A stretch of 64,000 bases of DNA from Rhizobium sophorae (GCF_013087515.1 NZ_JABFCN010000028.1:62001-126000), one strand, 5' to 3'. Positions 35,270 through 44,123 are shown, counted from the first letter of the stretch. The notes: a model not told the origin generated them from the sequence alone. A program made the numbers and translations.

Positions 35270-35623
35270 AGAGCCTTTCCGGGTTAGATTGCAGCATTCT
35301 GTTGGCTCAAACGGAGTCGGATGGTCGACCGGCCGGCGCGCGTCGTGGCCCGGCTCTACGGCCAAGCCGGCCGGTCGATCAGCCGGCCCGTTTCAGCCAA
35401 CCCTCCCGCAGATTTGCCTGGCAAATCTGCAAGACTTAAGAATCGCCGGACGCACTTGTCGCTTCGCATGGCGAAGCGGTGCGGCCGGTGGGCCGGGCAT
35501 CTTTCCGCCAGGATCAAAGGCGATCGGCTCGGACGTATCAAGAGGTATGCCCTTCGCCAATCGCCTTTGCCCTGACGAAAACCTGCTCCGGCAGAATGCT
35601 TCAATCTAACCCGGAAAGGCACT
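35270..35623. repeat. 354-bp MITE-like element, copy 2
   Basis: Same length and orientation as copy 1 at 10186-10539, with a handful of substitutions. Inverted ends are conserved except that the outer GGCTCT is GGCACT here. CTAG occurs at both outer edges (CCTAGAGCC and CACTAGAGG), a possible 4-base target duplication. No coding capacity for a transposase. Confidence 0.88.
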
Positions 35624-35897
35624 AGAGGAACGCTGGCCATGTGGGGCCCGCTCTCGTCCGCATCCAGCCGCTCCTGACCGCCGGTGCTGGCGGTAATCGT
35701 CGCAGCCAATCTCGTCGGCTCGAAACGGGAGGATCGAAGAGGCGCGCCTCTCCTCATTATGAGAACTCGCCACAAGAAGAGCGCCGGCTGAAACCTTGCC
35801 CTTTTCGTTGAAGTCGCTGACAAGTGACAAGGTGTCGAATACCGCACAGAGCCCGAGGCCGACGCTCGCGAAGGCGCGAAAACCGGTTCAGGCAAGA

Positions 35898-36836
35898 CTA
35901 TCGCGCGGTTTCCAGGCGGCCACCGGAGCGCAGAATGTTCAGCCAGGCCTGCGACGCTTTCTCCCCGCCTGTGCCCCCAAAATGGCAATCGTCGTAGCGG
36001 TCGTCTCCATCGAGTAACGCATCAGAATTTACACCTTCTCGGATACCGTGGCCGCTTTTTGACAGGGCCAGTTGCGCCCGTACTATCGCATTGTCTGGAA
36101 TATGCTCCTTGAAGCCGCCGTTGCTCGGTTCGAGGCATTTCGATGCGATCGAAATGTAAACGGGTGCTTCAACGCCGTGCTGACGCAATGTGTCAACCAT
36201 CGACATGAAACGTTCCTGGTAGGCCTCCGCAGTGGTGCCCATAACGAGGTCCGCCTCTCCTTGCACCCAGAGGACGCTCGTTATCCGGTAACCGGAATCC
36301 TGAAGCTGTTTAACTGTATCGACCAGTACGGGATTGAAGTCACCACCTGCCGCCCATCGTGCGACCTCAGATCCGGAATATGCGAGAGGTGCGAGGATGA
36401 CGCTGTCATTTTGACCCGATGCGATCAAATTGTTCCCAAGAAGCGTCCAATACTCTCCCCTGGTGTTGGTCGATCCAAGAAGTGGCGACGCCGCGATGAA
36501 GCACCGTTTGTCAAAGGCGTTTGCAACGCGAGCGCCATAATTTGACCTGTGCCGTTGTCCACCGTAGTTGGCTGCGTTCGATTGGCCAAGAATGAGTAAG
36601 ACAGCAGTTCGGTCAGTCTGAGTCGGGCAGGTCACAAGCGTTTTTGATTCATCCCCGATCAGTCGTTCCTTGTCGTCGAAAGTGTAACGGCTTGGAGCCG
36701 CCACCTTCTCTCCGCCAACCATTTTCCTCAGCGCGGAAAGTTGCGGCCAAGGAAAGATCTCATGTCTCGCGCTCATGCCGCCGAGAAGGTAGATGGCGAT
36801 CAAGGCTGCCAGGCCGACTGCCATTGTTTTGTGCAT
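35898..36836 (-). CDS. sialate O-acetylesterase-like SGNH hydrolase, membrane-anchored or exported
   Basis: A 312-residue protein with an N-terminal hydrophobic segment (MAVGLAALIAIYLLGG), so it is exported or anchored. The domain has an SGNH/SASA pattern: nucleophile block ILGQSNAAN, VLWVQGEAD, and a C-terminal DDCHFGGTGGEK with the Asp-His pair. Such enzymes remove acetyl groups from sugars, for example on polysaccharides. ATG 36836 with AAAGG seven bases upstream was preferred over a TTG at 36851. It stands alone. Confidence 0.8.
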   Translation of the reverse strand: MHKTMAVGLAALIAIYLLGGMSARHEIFPWPQLSALRKMVGGEKVAAPSRYTFDDKERLIGDESKTLVTCPTQTDRTAVLLILGQSNAANYGGQRHRSNYGARVANAFDKRCFIAASPLLGSTNTRGEYWTLLGNNLIASGQNDSVILAPLAYSGSEVARWAAGGDFNPVLVDTVKQLQDSGYRITSVLWVQGEADLVMGTTAEAYQERFMSMVDTLRQHGVEAPVYISIASKCLEPSNGGFKEHIPDNAIVRAQLALSKSGHGIREGVNSDALLDGDDRYDDCHFGGTGGEKASQAWLNILRSGGRLETAR

Positions 36837-37443
36837 GTCGCTACCTTTCAAACATCAGCCGATGACATGGAGCCTAACCGATCAAGGCTGCTCCAGCCAT
36901 GAAGGTTCCTTTACACCAGCCACATCTACTTGCTTCGGGCATGATCTTTGAAGAAAGAATTCGTCGCGAAGATCGAGCCCCAATCGACGACTATTTCGCG
37001 TGGAGTCGCCGGAAACCTGCTCTAAACTATAGACCGGACCAGTGATTACAATCATCCGGATGGGTTAGATCGTACCTGCTATGCAACATGCAGTTCCATG
37101 GAGAAAATTCCCGTTGCTCGTCCATGGAAAGGCGATCACAGATTGGGGCGGCGAGGATAAGGTGAGAGCGGAGCGCCGGTTACCCACAAAAGCGAAAAGG
37201 GTCACACATACAATCGGAAAATTAGGCAAAGACGCCCACCTCACTCTCCCTCATTCCTGTGCCTGCCACAGGAATCCAGCCACGGCGCGTCTGCGCCGTG
37301 AATGACTCAATACCCGCAAGCGGGAAAAGTCTTTCGCCCAAGGATTGGTCGCACTGGATTCCTGTGACAGGCACAGGAAGGGAGGAAAGGTAGTGCTGTG
37401 CGGCGCCGAGGTCGCGTCCGGCCGAAATCCGCTTCGCCTGAAA
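36837..37443. other. gene-free stretch of ~600 bases
   Basis: No convincing gene. The left part is ordinary intergenic sequence upstream of the SGNH hydrolase; a frame at 37081-37305 has no ribosome site or family pattern and runs into repeat DNA. The right part holds the compound palindromic repeat at 37249-37382, directly downstream of the last gene of the signalling operon. Confidence 0.5.
37249..37382. repeat. compound palindromic repeat
   Basis: The outer arms, about 28 bases each, pair at long range (left CCTGTGCCTGCCACAGGAAT, right ATTCCTGTGACAGGCACAGG), and each also makes its own hairpin. Between them are hairpins GGCGCGTCTGCGCC and CCCGCAAGCGGG. It shares a core with the hairpin at 2223-2253. 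It lies 62 bases past the STAS gene stop and may terminate that operon. Confidence 0.65.
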
Positions 37444-37782
37444 TCACGCCAGGCGCAAATCGACAAGCGGGTGTAACTTCTTGAGATTCGGCAGCGATTT
37501 CGCTTGCCAAGGATATTGGCTGGTGCCTTTGACGACGAGCAGGAGGTCGCCCATCTTTCTGGCTTCGATCGTCAGCTTGGCCAGGAGATTTATGCCGGAG
37601 GAATTGAGGAACTCGAGACCCGTCAGGTTGAACGTCACCTGTTTGTGCCCCTCGTGGAGCAGGCCCGATATCAATGAGTAGATAGGCGCATAGGCGTCCG
37701 GTCCCGCCAGCCGGAATACGCCATCGAAATAGACCTCGTTTTTCTCAGCCCATACGCGGAAGTTTTCGTCGCTGATTTCCAT
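37444..37782 (-). CDS. STAS-domain protein (anti-sigma-factor-antagonist type)
   Basis: A 112-residue stand-alone STAS domain. The switch segment LEFLNSSGINLLAKL holds Ser61-Ser62 at the place where SpoIIAA/RsbV are phosphorylated. In partner switching the phosphorylated form is inert and a PP2C phosphatase reactivates it. It is the last of six genes, 7 bases after a histidine-kinase-fold gene and near a SpoIIE-type phosphatase gene, so it is probably the substrate of both. The output partner is not evident; it resembles SiaC-type regulators in role. Confidence 0.82.
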   Translation of the reverse strand: MEISDENFRVWAEKNEVYFDGVFRLAGPDAYAPIYSLISGLLHEGHKQVTFNLTGLEFLNSSGINLLAKLTIEARKMGDLLLVVKGTSQYPWQAKSLPNLKKLHPLVDLRLA

Positions 37783-37789
37783 TCTTCGC

Positions 37790-38350
37790 TCACAGATTGG
37801 AGGAGGGTGGCATCGCCACAGCTGCAGTCGTCGTCAGTATGATACGCTCGTCATTATTCCCTTCGAATGCCCATGCCATTTTTGCGTCGTAGTCGCTCAG
37901 AAGGGTGAGCAACCCCAAGCCCGAACTGCTTTCTGCCGATATGGCATTGGTTTCGATTTGCTCAAGAAGAAGTTCCCCAGGGTCCTTCGATTGAAGGCGA
38001 TGCAGCAGCTGCTGAAAGCGAGAGGATGTCACGCCATCGATCGTGTTCTTCACCCTGATTAAAAAAGTACAGTCGAATATGCCGGCTTCAATAAGGATCT
38101 CCCCAGGCTGTCGAAACTTAACGGCATTTTCGATCAACTCATTGCTGAGATATCCGATGTCATGATGCGCCTGCACATAGTCTTTTCTTGAACGAGAATA
38201 GGGCAGAGCCATGACCTCCGCTATAAAGTCCGAAGTCATTCCTGAGTGCTTCCATCCAAGCTGAAGCGGTCCGTCGTTTAACGTGAGGCGAGTGCTTGAA
38301 TCCAGGCTTATGCCCGCCAGAGATTCGATACCATATACCGTTGGCGTCAT
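37790..38350 (-). CDS. GHKL-type ATP-binding regulator (SiaB / slr1659-like)
   Basis: A 186-residue protein. An N-box-like segment, SNELIENAVKFRQPGEILIE (about 68-88), and a G-box-like SSGLGLLTLLSDYDAK (about 140-156) point to the histidine-kinase/anti-sigma ATPase fold. Members of this group act as Ser kinases of STAS proteins, such as SiaB with SiaC. The gene is 3 bases after the phosphatase gene and 7 bases before the STAS gene, so the three form a plausible kinase/phosphatase/antagonist set. Family naming is from memory of similar operons. Confidence 0.72.
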   Translation of the reverse strand: MTPTVYGIESLAGISLDSSTRLTLNDGPLQLGWKHSGMTSDFIAEVMALPYSRSRKDYVQAHHDIGYLSNELIENAVKFRQPGEILIEAGIFDCTFLIRVKNTIDGVTSSRFQQLLHRLQSKDPGELLLEQIETNAISAESSSGLGLLTLLSDYDAKMAWAFEGNNDERIILTTTAAVAMPPSSNL

Positions 38351-38353
38351 GTC

Positions 38354-40717
38354 TCACCTATGTCGCACTGCGAGAAGCGTAATGTCGTCGTAAATCTTCT
38401 GCGGTCCGATGAAGAGCATCAATGTCGCTACAATTCCGGCAACGACTTTCTCAGCGCTCTGGTCCTTCAAGCGCAGTGCTTCGCGGCACAGACGTTCGAT
38501 GCCAAAGAGTTCTCCAGCGTCGTTTTCGGCTTCTGTTACGCCATCGGTATGCAGGAGTATGAGGTCGCCCGTCTCGAAGCTTATTTCGCGGGTCTTAATG
38601 AAGGCAGAAATATCGGCTTCCAGCCCGATCGGTATACCCAGATCCATAGTGTCTATGCGCTCGACCTCGCCGTTCGCCCGCACGATGACAACTTCCTCGT
38701 GTTGTCCCGACAGGATCATCTCTTTGCCGTCGTAATCAAGAAACGCCAGAGTGAGATGCTTGTCGATTTTAGTTCGCACTATGTTTTTAAACAGGGCGCT
38801 GTTCAGGTCTGTGAGAAATTTGACGGCGTCGGTGTTTCCTGCTTCCTGCAGGGCGCGGGCGACGGACTGAACCATCAACATCAGCACGCCGCTTTCGAGC
38901 CCGTGTCCGGTGACGTCGCCGATGCCAATCTTCAACCGATTTCCGCTCTTCAATACGTCATAATAATCGCCGCCGACTTCTTCCGCCGGTCTCATATAGG
39001 CGGCGATCTCGAGCGCCTGAAATTCCTCAAGCTCCTGGTGCAGCGGAAGAACCATGAGCTGGATTCTCTCGGCGACGGCGAGCTCTGTTCCGAGACGTCG
39101 ATTTTCTCGCTGGAGCTGTGCGTTCAGTGTCGAAATCTCTTCCTTTGCATCTTCGATTTGAGCTGTTCGCTCTTCGACAAGCTGTTCGAGATTTTCCGTG
39201 TGATAGCTTATCTGTTCGGCCATCCGATTGAATGCTTCACCAGCCTCACCGACCTCATCCTTGCTTGATATGGCCACCCTGACCGAATAATCCTTCGCCT
39301 GAATCCGTTTGGCGGCATTGGCAAGTGCGCTGATTCCGCTCGTTATTCGTTTCGAAGCCGCAATTACTGCTATAGCCACAACAAGCAGTGACATTAGGAT
39401 CGCCAGGATTTGGTAGATCACTATCCGGTTGGTAGCTTCCGAAATTTTGGCCTGGGCCGCATAGAGCGAGGCCTGGATTTCTCGTTCAGGCACAACCACC
39501 CCCAGCAACATCGCCTCTTGCCGAACCGGGCCACTGACCCAGAGATTGGTCGCCGGCAGTTTCTTGACGATAGCGATATAGGGGACCTCGTTGCCGTCCT
39601 GCTGCAACAGCAGGTGCTGAATGCCCTGTTCTCGGTCAAGAGCCAGTTTGGCGATGGCAGGCTGGGAACTTCCCTTCAGGGAGCGCTCCAGGCCGGTCAA
39701 GGCGCCGGCTCCGCTCGCATCGCTCGCAGAACGCAGACCGAGGGTTTTTTCTCCTGTGCTGTTGATCGCCACAACGTTTCCGTCGGACATTGCGAGAAAT
39801 CCAAAGCCGGACTGGGCCACTTTCACATTCTCAACAATCTGCGCGAGCTGGTCGAGTGTGATGTCCGCGCCAGCCGTCCCGGCGACATCCTGCCGGTCGG
39901 CTGTCCACAATGGATGAAAGAAACTGACGATCAGCTTTCCGGTAATGGCATCGGTATATGGAGCGGTCTGCGTGATATCGTCGGCGACCGGTCGCGTTTT
40001 CGCGTCCTTGGCCCAGCTCTGCCAGGACTCGTAAAGCCCGGGGAAAAAGAAGTCCCAGAAATCGGCTTCGTTGTGCCCCGAATAAAGGCGATCGAAGGTC
40101 TGAGCCTGGTCGGTGTAGGGCGCCGTCCTGAAGATTGGCCGTTCTTTCGGTCCGATGTAGTACATCTGCAGCTTGGAAGCGCCGTGCTGCAGCAGGCTCG
40201 GCGCAACGATGTCGAGAACCGCGCTCGTCTCTAGATCGCGCTGGATGTCGGGTTTCGGCCGATGGTCAGGTCCGAGCAAGTAACCCCAGACGCTCACAAC
40301 CGAAGCGGAGCCGGGCAGGTTCTGAGACCATTTTCCCTTCTCGTCGTAAACAAGGCTGACGCTGCCAGGCGATGTGCGCGCGATCGCCGCGCCGACATCG
40401 GAATTACGCTCGGGATCGTCGATTTGCGCCTGGAGCACACCTGCCAAGGTGCTGACGTCGCTATGAACCTGCCGCAGGAGCAAACTCACCTGGGCTGCGG
40501 TGGAATCGGCATATGTGCGGATGTATTCCTGGCTTGCTGCTTCCAGACCCTGTCCGACTTCGAGGGTGGCGTCGCGCGACAGCCTCTGAACATTCCAAAG
40601 TGCTAGTCCGCCGCTGACCAGCAGATCAAAAAGGACAGCTCCACCGACGACCAAGATGAACTTTGCCCGAAATGAGCCTAATCTTGCCGGCCTCTTCGAT
40701 GATCTCTCGTCCATCAC
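38354..40717 (-). CDS. membrane PP2C (SpoIIE/RsbU-type) phosphatase with Cache-like sensor and HAMP
   Basis: A 787-residue protein: TM1 about 18-42 (FILVVGGAVLFDLLVSGGLALW), a large periplasmic Cache-like domain to about 425, TM2 about 430-452, HAMP to about 507, a coiled coil (NLEQLVEERTAQIEDAKEEI), then a SpoIIE phosphatase with EEVGGDYYDV, IGDVTGHGLESG, LLHTDGVTEAEN and YDDITLLAVR supplying the metal Asp residues. It should sense an external signal and dephosphorylate STAS proteins. Architecture matches SiaA of Pseudomonas. Its ATG overlaps the methyltransferase stop by 4 bases. Confidence 0.92.
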   Translation of the reverse strand: MMDERSSKRPARLGSFRAKFILVVGGAVLFDLLVSGGLALWNVQRLSRDATLEVGQGLEAASQEYIRTYADSTAAQVSLLLRQVHSDVSTLAGVLQAQIDDPERNSDVGAAIARTSPGSVSLVYDEKGKWSQNLPGSASVVSVWGYLLGPDHRPKPDIQRDLETSAVLDIVAPSLLQHGASKLQMYYIGPKERPIFRTAPYTDQAQTFDRLYSGHNEADFWDFFFPGLYESWQSWAKDAKTRPVADDITQTAPYTDAITGKLIVSFFHPLWTADRQDVAGTAGADITLDQLAQIVENVKVAQSGFGFLAMSDGNVVAINSTGEKTLGLRSASDASGAGALTGLERSLKGSSQPAIAKLALDREQGIQHLLLQQDGNEVPYIAIVKKLPATNLWVSGPVRQEAMLLGVVVPEREIQASLYAAQAKISEATNRIVIYQILAILMSLLVVAIAVIAASKRITSGISALANAAKRIQAKDYSVRVAISSKDEVGEAGEAFNRMAEQISYHTENLEQLVEERTAQIEDAKEEISTLNAQLQRENRRLGTELAVAERIQLMVLPLHQELEEFQALEIAAYMRPAEEVGGDYYDVLKSGNRLKIGIGDVTGHGLESGVLMLMVQSVARALQEAGNTDAVKFLTDLNSALFKNIVRTKIDKHLTLAFLDYDGKEMILSGQHEEVVIVRANGEVERIDTMDLGIPIGLEADISAFIKTREISFETGDLILLHTDGVTEAENDAGELFGIERLCREALRLKDQSAEKVVAGIVATLMLFIGPQKIYDDITLLAVRHR

Positions 40718-41886
40718 AGCGGCTTTCGGCCCGAAGCTGCCCAGATAGGCCAGCCTGCATAACCCTTGGGATGAAGAGCAGCAAAGACATGATCTTTGAA
40801 TCCTTGCCGGAACCTACGAATGAAATCTGATGAGTCGCCCCGTCTGACGGCCATCTCGCCCGCGTAGACATTTTCCCAAGCTTCGATCACGTCTGCGAAG
40901 TCTTGGGGATCCCCGTCAAGATTCGTGACCATAAAGGAATCGACCTTGATGTTATCGAACCCCGCGTCGGCGAGAAGGTGGCGGCTTTTCGGCCCCATCT
41001 CGACATCCATGTCGAAGTGCTTGAACAGTTTGGCGACTTCTTCGTAAGTCCATTTTATGGATTCAGCATGTGGCTCGCCCAGACAATGCGAGTTTTTTTC
41101 GTTGGTGATGTAGACACGGCCGCCAGGCTTGCAGATGCGGTAGAGTTCCCGCAGCAGCATCTCGGGACGGTTGAAGATCTGCAGCGAATGTCGGCAGGTC
41201 ACAAAGTCAAATTGATTGTCTCGCAGCAACATTTGCGAGGCGTCGCCATAGGTGTACTCGATTCCCTGCAGATCGAAGTCGGCGGCGACCCTGCGGGCAT
41301 ATTCGAGGCTGCGCACCGAATGATCCAGTGCGACAAGGCGTGCCGGTTTAAATTCCCTCTGAACCAAGGCCGCGAAATCACCTATTCCGCAACAGATATC
41401 GGCGATGACAAGACCGCTGCGCAGGCCGTGGCGAGGCAGCAATTCGCGTTCGTGCCTCCATGTCATTTTCGTCTGGGTACGGAGAATCGGAATGAAAGTC
41501 TCATCCTCGACAAAGCTCTGGCCCGGATAGAATGCCGAATCGTAGACCTCGACCGATAAGTTTGGTTGTGATGCTGCAAGCGTTTGGAATAACGAGGTCG
41601 ACCATGCCACCACGCTCGACGTAATGATGACGATCTTCCGCTCCGGCCTGGTCCGGCAGTTTGCCGCGAGAACATCGGACAGGGCGGCGAAGGCGGTCAT
41701 GTTGATGTGCGTCAGACGTTTGACGTTGACGTAAACGACTCCGCCGTATTTTCCCAAACTTTGCTGCACCAGCTCGAGAGCATCGCCAATCTCGGCGGCA
41801 CTTTCGGGCCGCATCTTGCCAGACAGCACCAGCTCCTGATTTGTCGGATCAAAATAAACCGTGAAGGGTTGCAGCAGCAGGTTCAT
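40714..41886 (-). CDS. STAS-like domain fused to SAM-dependent methyltransferase
   Basis: A 390-residue two-domain protein. Residues 1-115 have the STAS strand-helix order (ELVLSGKMRPESAAEIGDAL, YVNVKRLTHINMTAFAALSDVL), but the phospho-acceptor Ser pair is replaced by Met63-Thr64. Residues about 140-390 form a class I methyltransferase with motif I VIADICCGIGDFA, the acidic VALDHS, and FDFVTCRHSLQIFNRPEMLLRELYRICKPGGRVYI. The methyl acceptor is unknown. Both ends overlap neighbours by 4 bases (ATGA), so it is an integral part of the operon. Confidence 0.82.
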   Translation of the reverse strand: MNLLLQPFTVYFDPTNQELVLSGKMRPESAAEIGDALELVQQSLGKYGGVVYVNVKRLTHINMTAFAALSDVLAANCRTRPERKIVIITSSVVAWSTSLFQTLAASQPNLSVEVYDSAFYPGQSFVEDETFIPILRTQTKMTWRHERELLPRHGLRSGLVIADICCGIGDFAALVQREFKPARLVALDHSVRSLEYARRVAADFDLQGIEYTYGDASQMLLRDNQFDFVTCRHSLQIFNRPEMLLRELYRICKPGGRVYITNEKNSHCLGEPHAESIKWTYEEVAKLFKHFDMDVEMGPKSRHLLADAGFDNIKVDSFMVTNLDGDPQDFADVIEAWENVYAGEMAVRRGDSSDFIRRFRQGFKDHVFAALHPKGYAGWPIWAASGRKPL

Positions 41887-42452
41887 CGGAAGTCCTCGGC
41901 CGAGGGGAAATCCGCAATGATTTGAATCCCTTGTCCGCCGTCTTTCTCAATTCGGATAGCGGCGCGGAATATTGTTGCCAAATCGCTGAGCAAAACCGTC
42001 CCATCGGATTTCATGACCAAGTATCCGCACTCGGTATCGGGGACAGGCAGGTATTCGCCTGATCTCGCACTCGTGTGTTTGCGGCCAGATGCTTCCTCGC
42101 CGGGAAACGCAATTCTCAGCCGATTGAATGCCGCGCTCCGATAGAGACTGAAACGTATCCTTCCCAGTTCACCCGTTGAACGGAAAGCGAGTTCAATGAG
42201 CTCGTTGGCTGCGACGGAAAGAAAATTCGAATATCGAGCGGGATCGCTGTGACCCTGGCCGAGAATGTCCGAGAGATATTCCGTGATCCTGTCGCAAAAC
42301 TGCCATCGAGATTTGAACATCGCAACGTTCATTTCCAGCGATACCATCGGCGCAAATGCATGGTCATCGAAGCTAGGTGCTTCCTCTTCCAATAGACCCT
42401 CCATTCGTTTGCCTGCGGCGTCAGGTCGATGCATGCCAATCACGAAAAACAC
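41883..42452 (-). CDS. degenerate GHKL-type regulator (slr1658-like)
   Basis: A protein of up to 189 residues resembling its operon mate at 37790. The N-box-like segment is SVAANELIELAFRSTGELGRI, where the usual Asn is replaced by Leu, so ATP binding may be lost or altered. A Gly-rich loop is not obvious in the C-terminal half (YLVMKSDGTVLLSDLATIF). The GTG 42452 start is uncertain; ATG 42434 and 42404 are alternatives and none has a strong ribosome site. Its stop overlaps the methyltransferase start by 4 bases. Probably a binding partner of the STAS-like domain. Confidence 0.6.
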   Translation of the reverse strand: MFFVIGMHRPDAAGKRMEGLLEEEAPSFDDHAFAPMVSLEMNVAMFKSRWQFCDRITEYLSDILGQGHSDPARYSNFLSVAANELIELAFRSTGELGRIRFSLYRSAAFNRLRIAFPGEEASGRKHTSARSGEYLPVPDTECGYLVMKSDGTVLLSDLATIFRAAIRIEKDGGQGIQIIADFPSAEDFR

Positions 42453-42467
42453 GGCGAAATCGGTTGT

Positions 42468-44123
42468 TCACTGCGGCAGGGCGTGGCTTAGGGATGTTTC
42501 CGCCCGGGCGATGAACTCGCCAATTGCCTTGACCGGAAGCGGCCTGCTGACCAGATAGCCTTGAAGCCTGTCGCAGCCCACGCTGCGCAACCATTCCGCC
42601 TGACCTGGCGTCTCGACTCCTTCGGCTGTCACCTGCATATCGAGGTCATGTGCGAGATTAACGATGCAGCGGACGATTGCCTGGCTTTTCAGATCGCTTT
42701 CGAGGTCGGTGATAAAGTATTTGTCGATTTTGATCGTGTCGAAAGGGAATGTCTTCAGATAGCTGAGCGAAGAGTATTCGGTCCCGAAATCATCAAGCGA
42801 GATTCTTATCCCTAGCACGTTGAGAGTATTCAGGGTGTCGATATTGTTGACGGTGCGCTCAAGCAGCACGCTTTCGGTTATCTCAAGCTCCAGACGGTCT
42901 GGCGGCAACCCGATCAGGTCTAGCGTTTGGGATACCCGATCCGTGAGGCCGCTTGTCAGGAATTCAGCTGGGGACAAATTGACGGCGACGATATAGTTCG
43001 GCGGCCACTTCATCGCCTCGCGACATGCCTGCTCCAAGACCCATGCGCCTATTTCTGGCATCATTCCATCGGCCTCGGCCATCGGAATAAATGCCGCAGG
43101 CGGAATTTTTCCAAGTAAGGGATGGTACCACCTCAGCAATGCTTCGAAGCCGACAATGCAGCCGCCCTCGGCGATGGGTTGGTACTCGACGGAGAATTGC
43201 TGTTGGACCAACGCCATGCGAAGGCTGCGGCGCAGCAGTTCGCGTTGTTCCAGCAATTCAAGCATCGAGGGATCAAACGGCTTCGCGCGGCCGCGTCCTT
43301 CCTTCTTCGCGGCATAGAGTGCGACGTCCGACGCCTTCATAAGCTGCTCCGGGCTTGTACCGTCCGGGGGAGAAGCAGATATGCCGATGCTGGCACCGAC
43401 GAACAGTGCGATGCCATCTATCGTGAAGGGCTTTTTGAATGCATCAACCAAAACTTCTGCTAGTTGATGCCCTTTGGCGGGGTGCCCCGGGCCCATGGAA
43501 ATGACCGTGAATTCATCGCCGGCCAGTCGATAGGCTCTGTCATCGCTGGAGAGGCACGCTTGAATGCGGCTTGCAGCGAGCTGAAGAAGCTTGTCGCCAG
43601 CCGGATGCCCAAGCGTGTCGTTCACAGGCTTGAAATCATCAAGGTCGAGTTGCATGAGAGATAGAGCTTCATTCGAGCCTTCCGTCTCCAGTAAGGACAC
43701 AGCGAGGTCCTCACTGAACTGGCGTCGGTTCGGCAGTCCAGTGAGTGGATCGTGGGTGGCCAGATGCAAAAGGGTTGCGCGCTCATCGTCAATAGATTCC
43801 TCGGACCGAACCACGGCAAACAGATCTCCGATCCGATAGATCGTCAGCCCGTGCGACCCTGGTGTGCCAAGATTCCCCGATATTCGCAAAGGCTGGGCAC
43901 TGTCACCCAATGAACGGAGGGCGAGCGTAATCGCCGATTTGTCCAATTCTGGAAAATGCTCCCAAAACGACGCTGCCGGTTTGACAGAAGCAGGCAGCTC
44001 ATTGCCCAGCAAATTCTCGACGGGATTGAATTCGCGGTCAAAGAACAAAAGCCGGTCGATCGGGCTCGAAGCTTTTGCCTCTGTTTGTCCGAGGGCCGAG
44101 CGGGCCGCACGAATTTTTCGCAT
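42468..44123 (-). CDS. GGDEF-EAL cyclic-di-GMP protein
   Basis: A 551-residue soluble protein: an N-terminal PAS-like region to about 120, GGDEF from about 125 (THDPLTGLPNRRQF; signature AGDEF instead of GGDEF; no RxxD inhibitory site), and EAL from about 300 with the catalytic set FEALLRW, VNLSP, EITES, DDFGTEYSSL, KIDKYF, EGVET. The EAL half looks active; the GGDEF half may be active or GTP-sensing. It is the first gene of the six-gene operon, 15 bases before the next. A promoter should lie in 44124-44263. Confidence 0.9.
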   Translation of the reverse strand: MRKIRAARSALGQTEAKASSPIDRLLFFDREFNPVENLLGNELPASVKPAASFWEHFPELDKSAITLALRSLGDSAQPLRISGNLGTPGSHGLTIYRIGDLFAVVRSEESIDDERATLLHLATHDPLTGLPNRRQFSEDLAVSLLETEGSNEALSLMQLDLDDFKPVNDTLGHPAGDKLLQLAASRIQACLSSDDRAYRLAGDEFTVISMGPGHPAKGHQLAEVLVDAFKKPFTIDGIALFVGASIGISASPPDGTSPEQLMKASDVALYAAKKEGRGRAKPFDPSMLELLEQRELLRRSLRMALVQQQFSVEYQPIAEGGCIVGFEALLRWYHPLLGKIPPAAFIPMAEADGMMPEIGAWVLEQACREAMKWPPNYIVAVNLSPAEFLTSGLTDRVSQTLDLIGLPPDRLELEITESVLLERTVNNIDTLNTLNVLGIRISLDDFGTEYSSLSYLKTFPFDTIKIDKYFITDLESDLKSQAIVRCIVNLAHDLDMQVTAEGVETPGQAEWLRSVGCDRLQGYLVSRPLPVKAIGEFIARAETSLSHALPQ

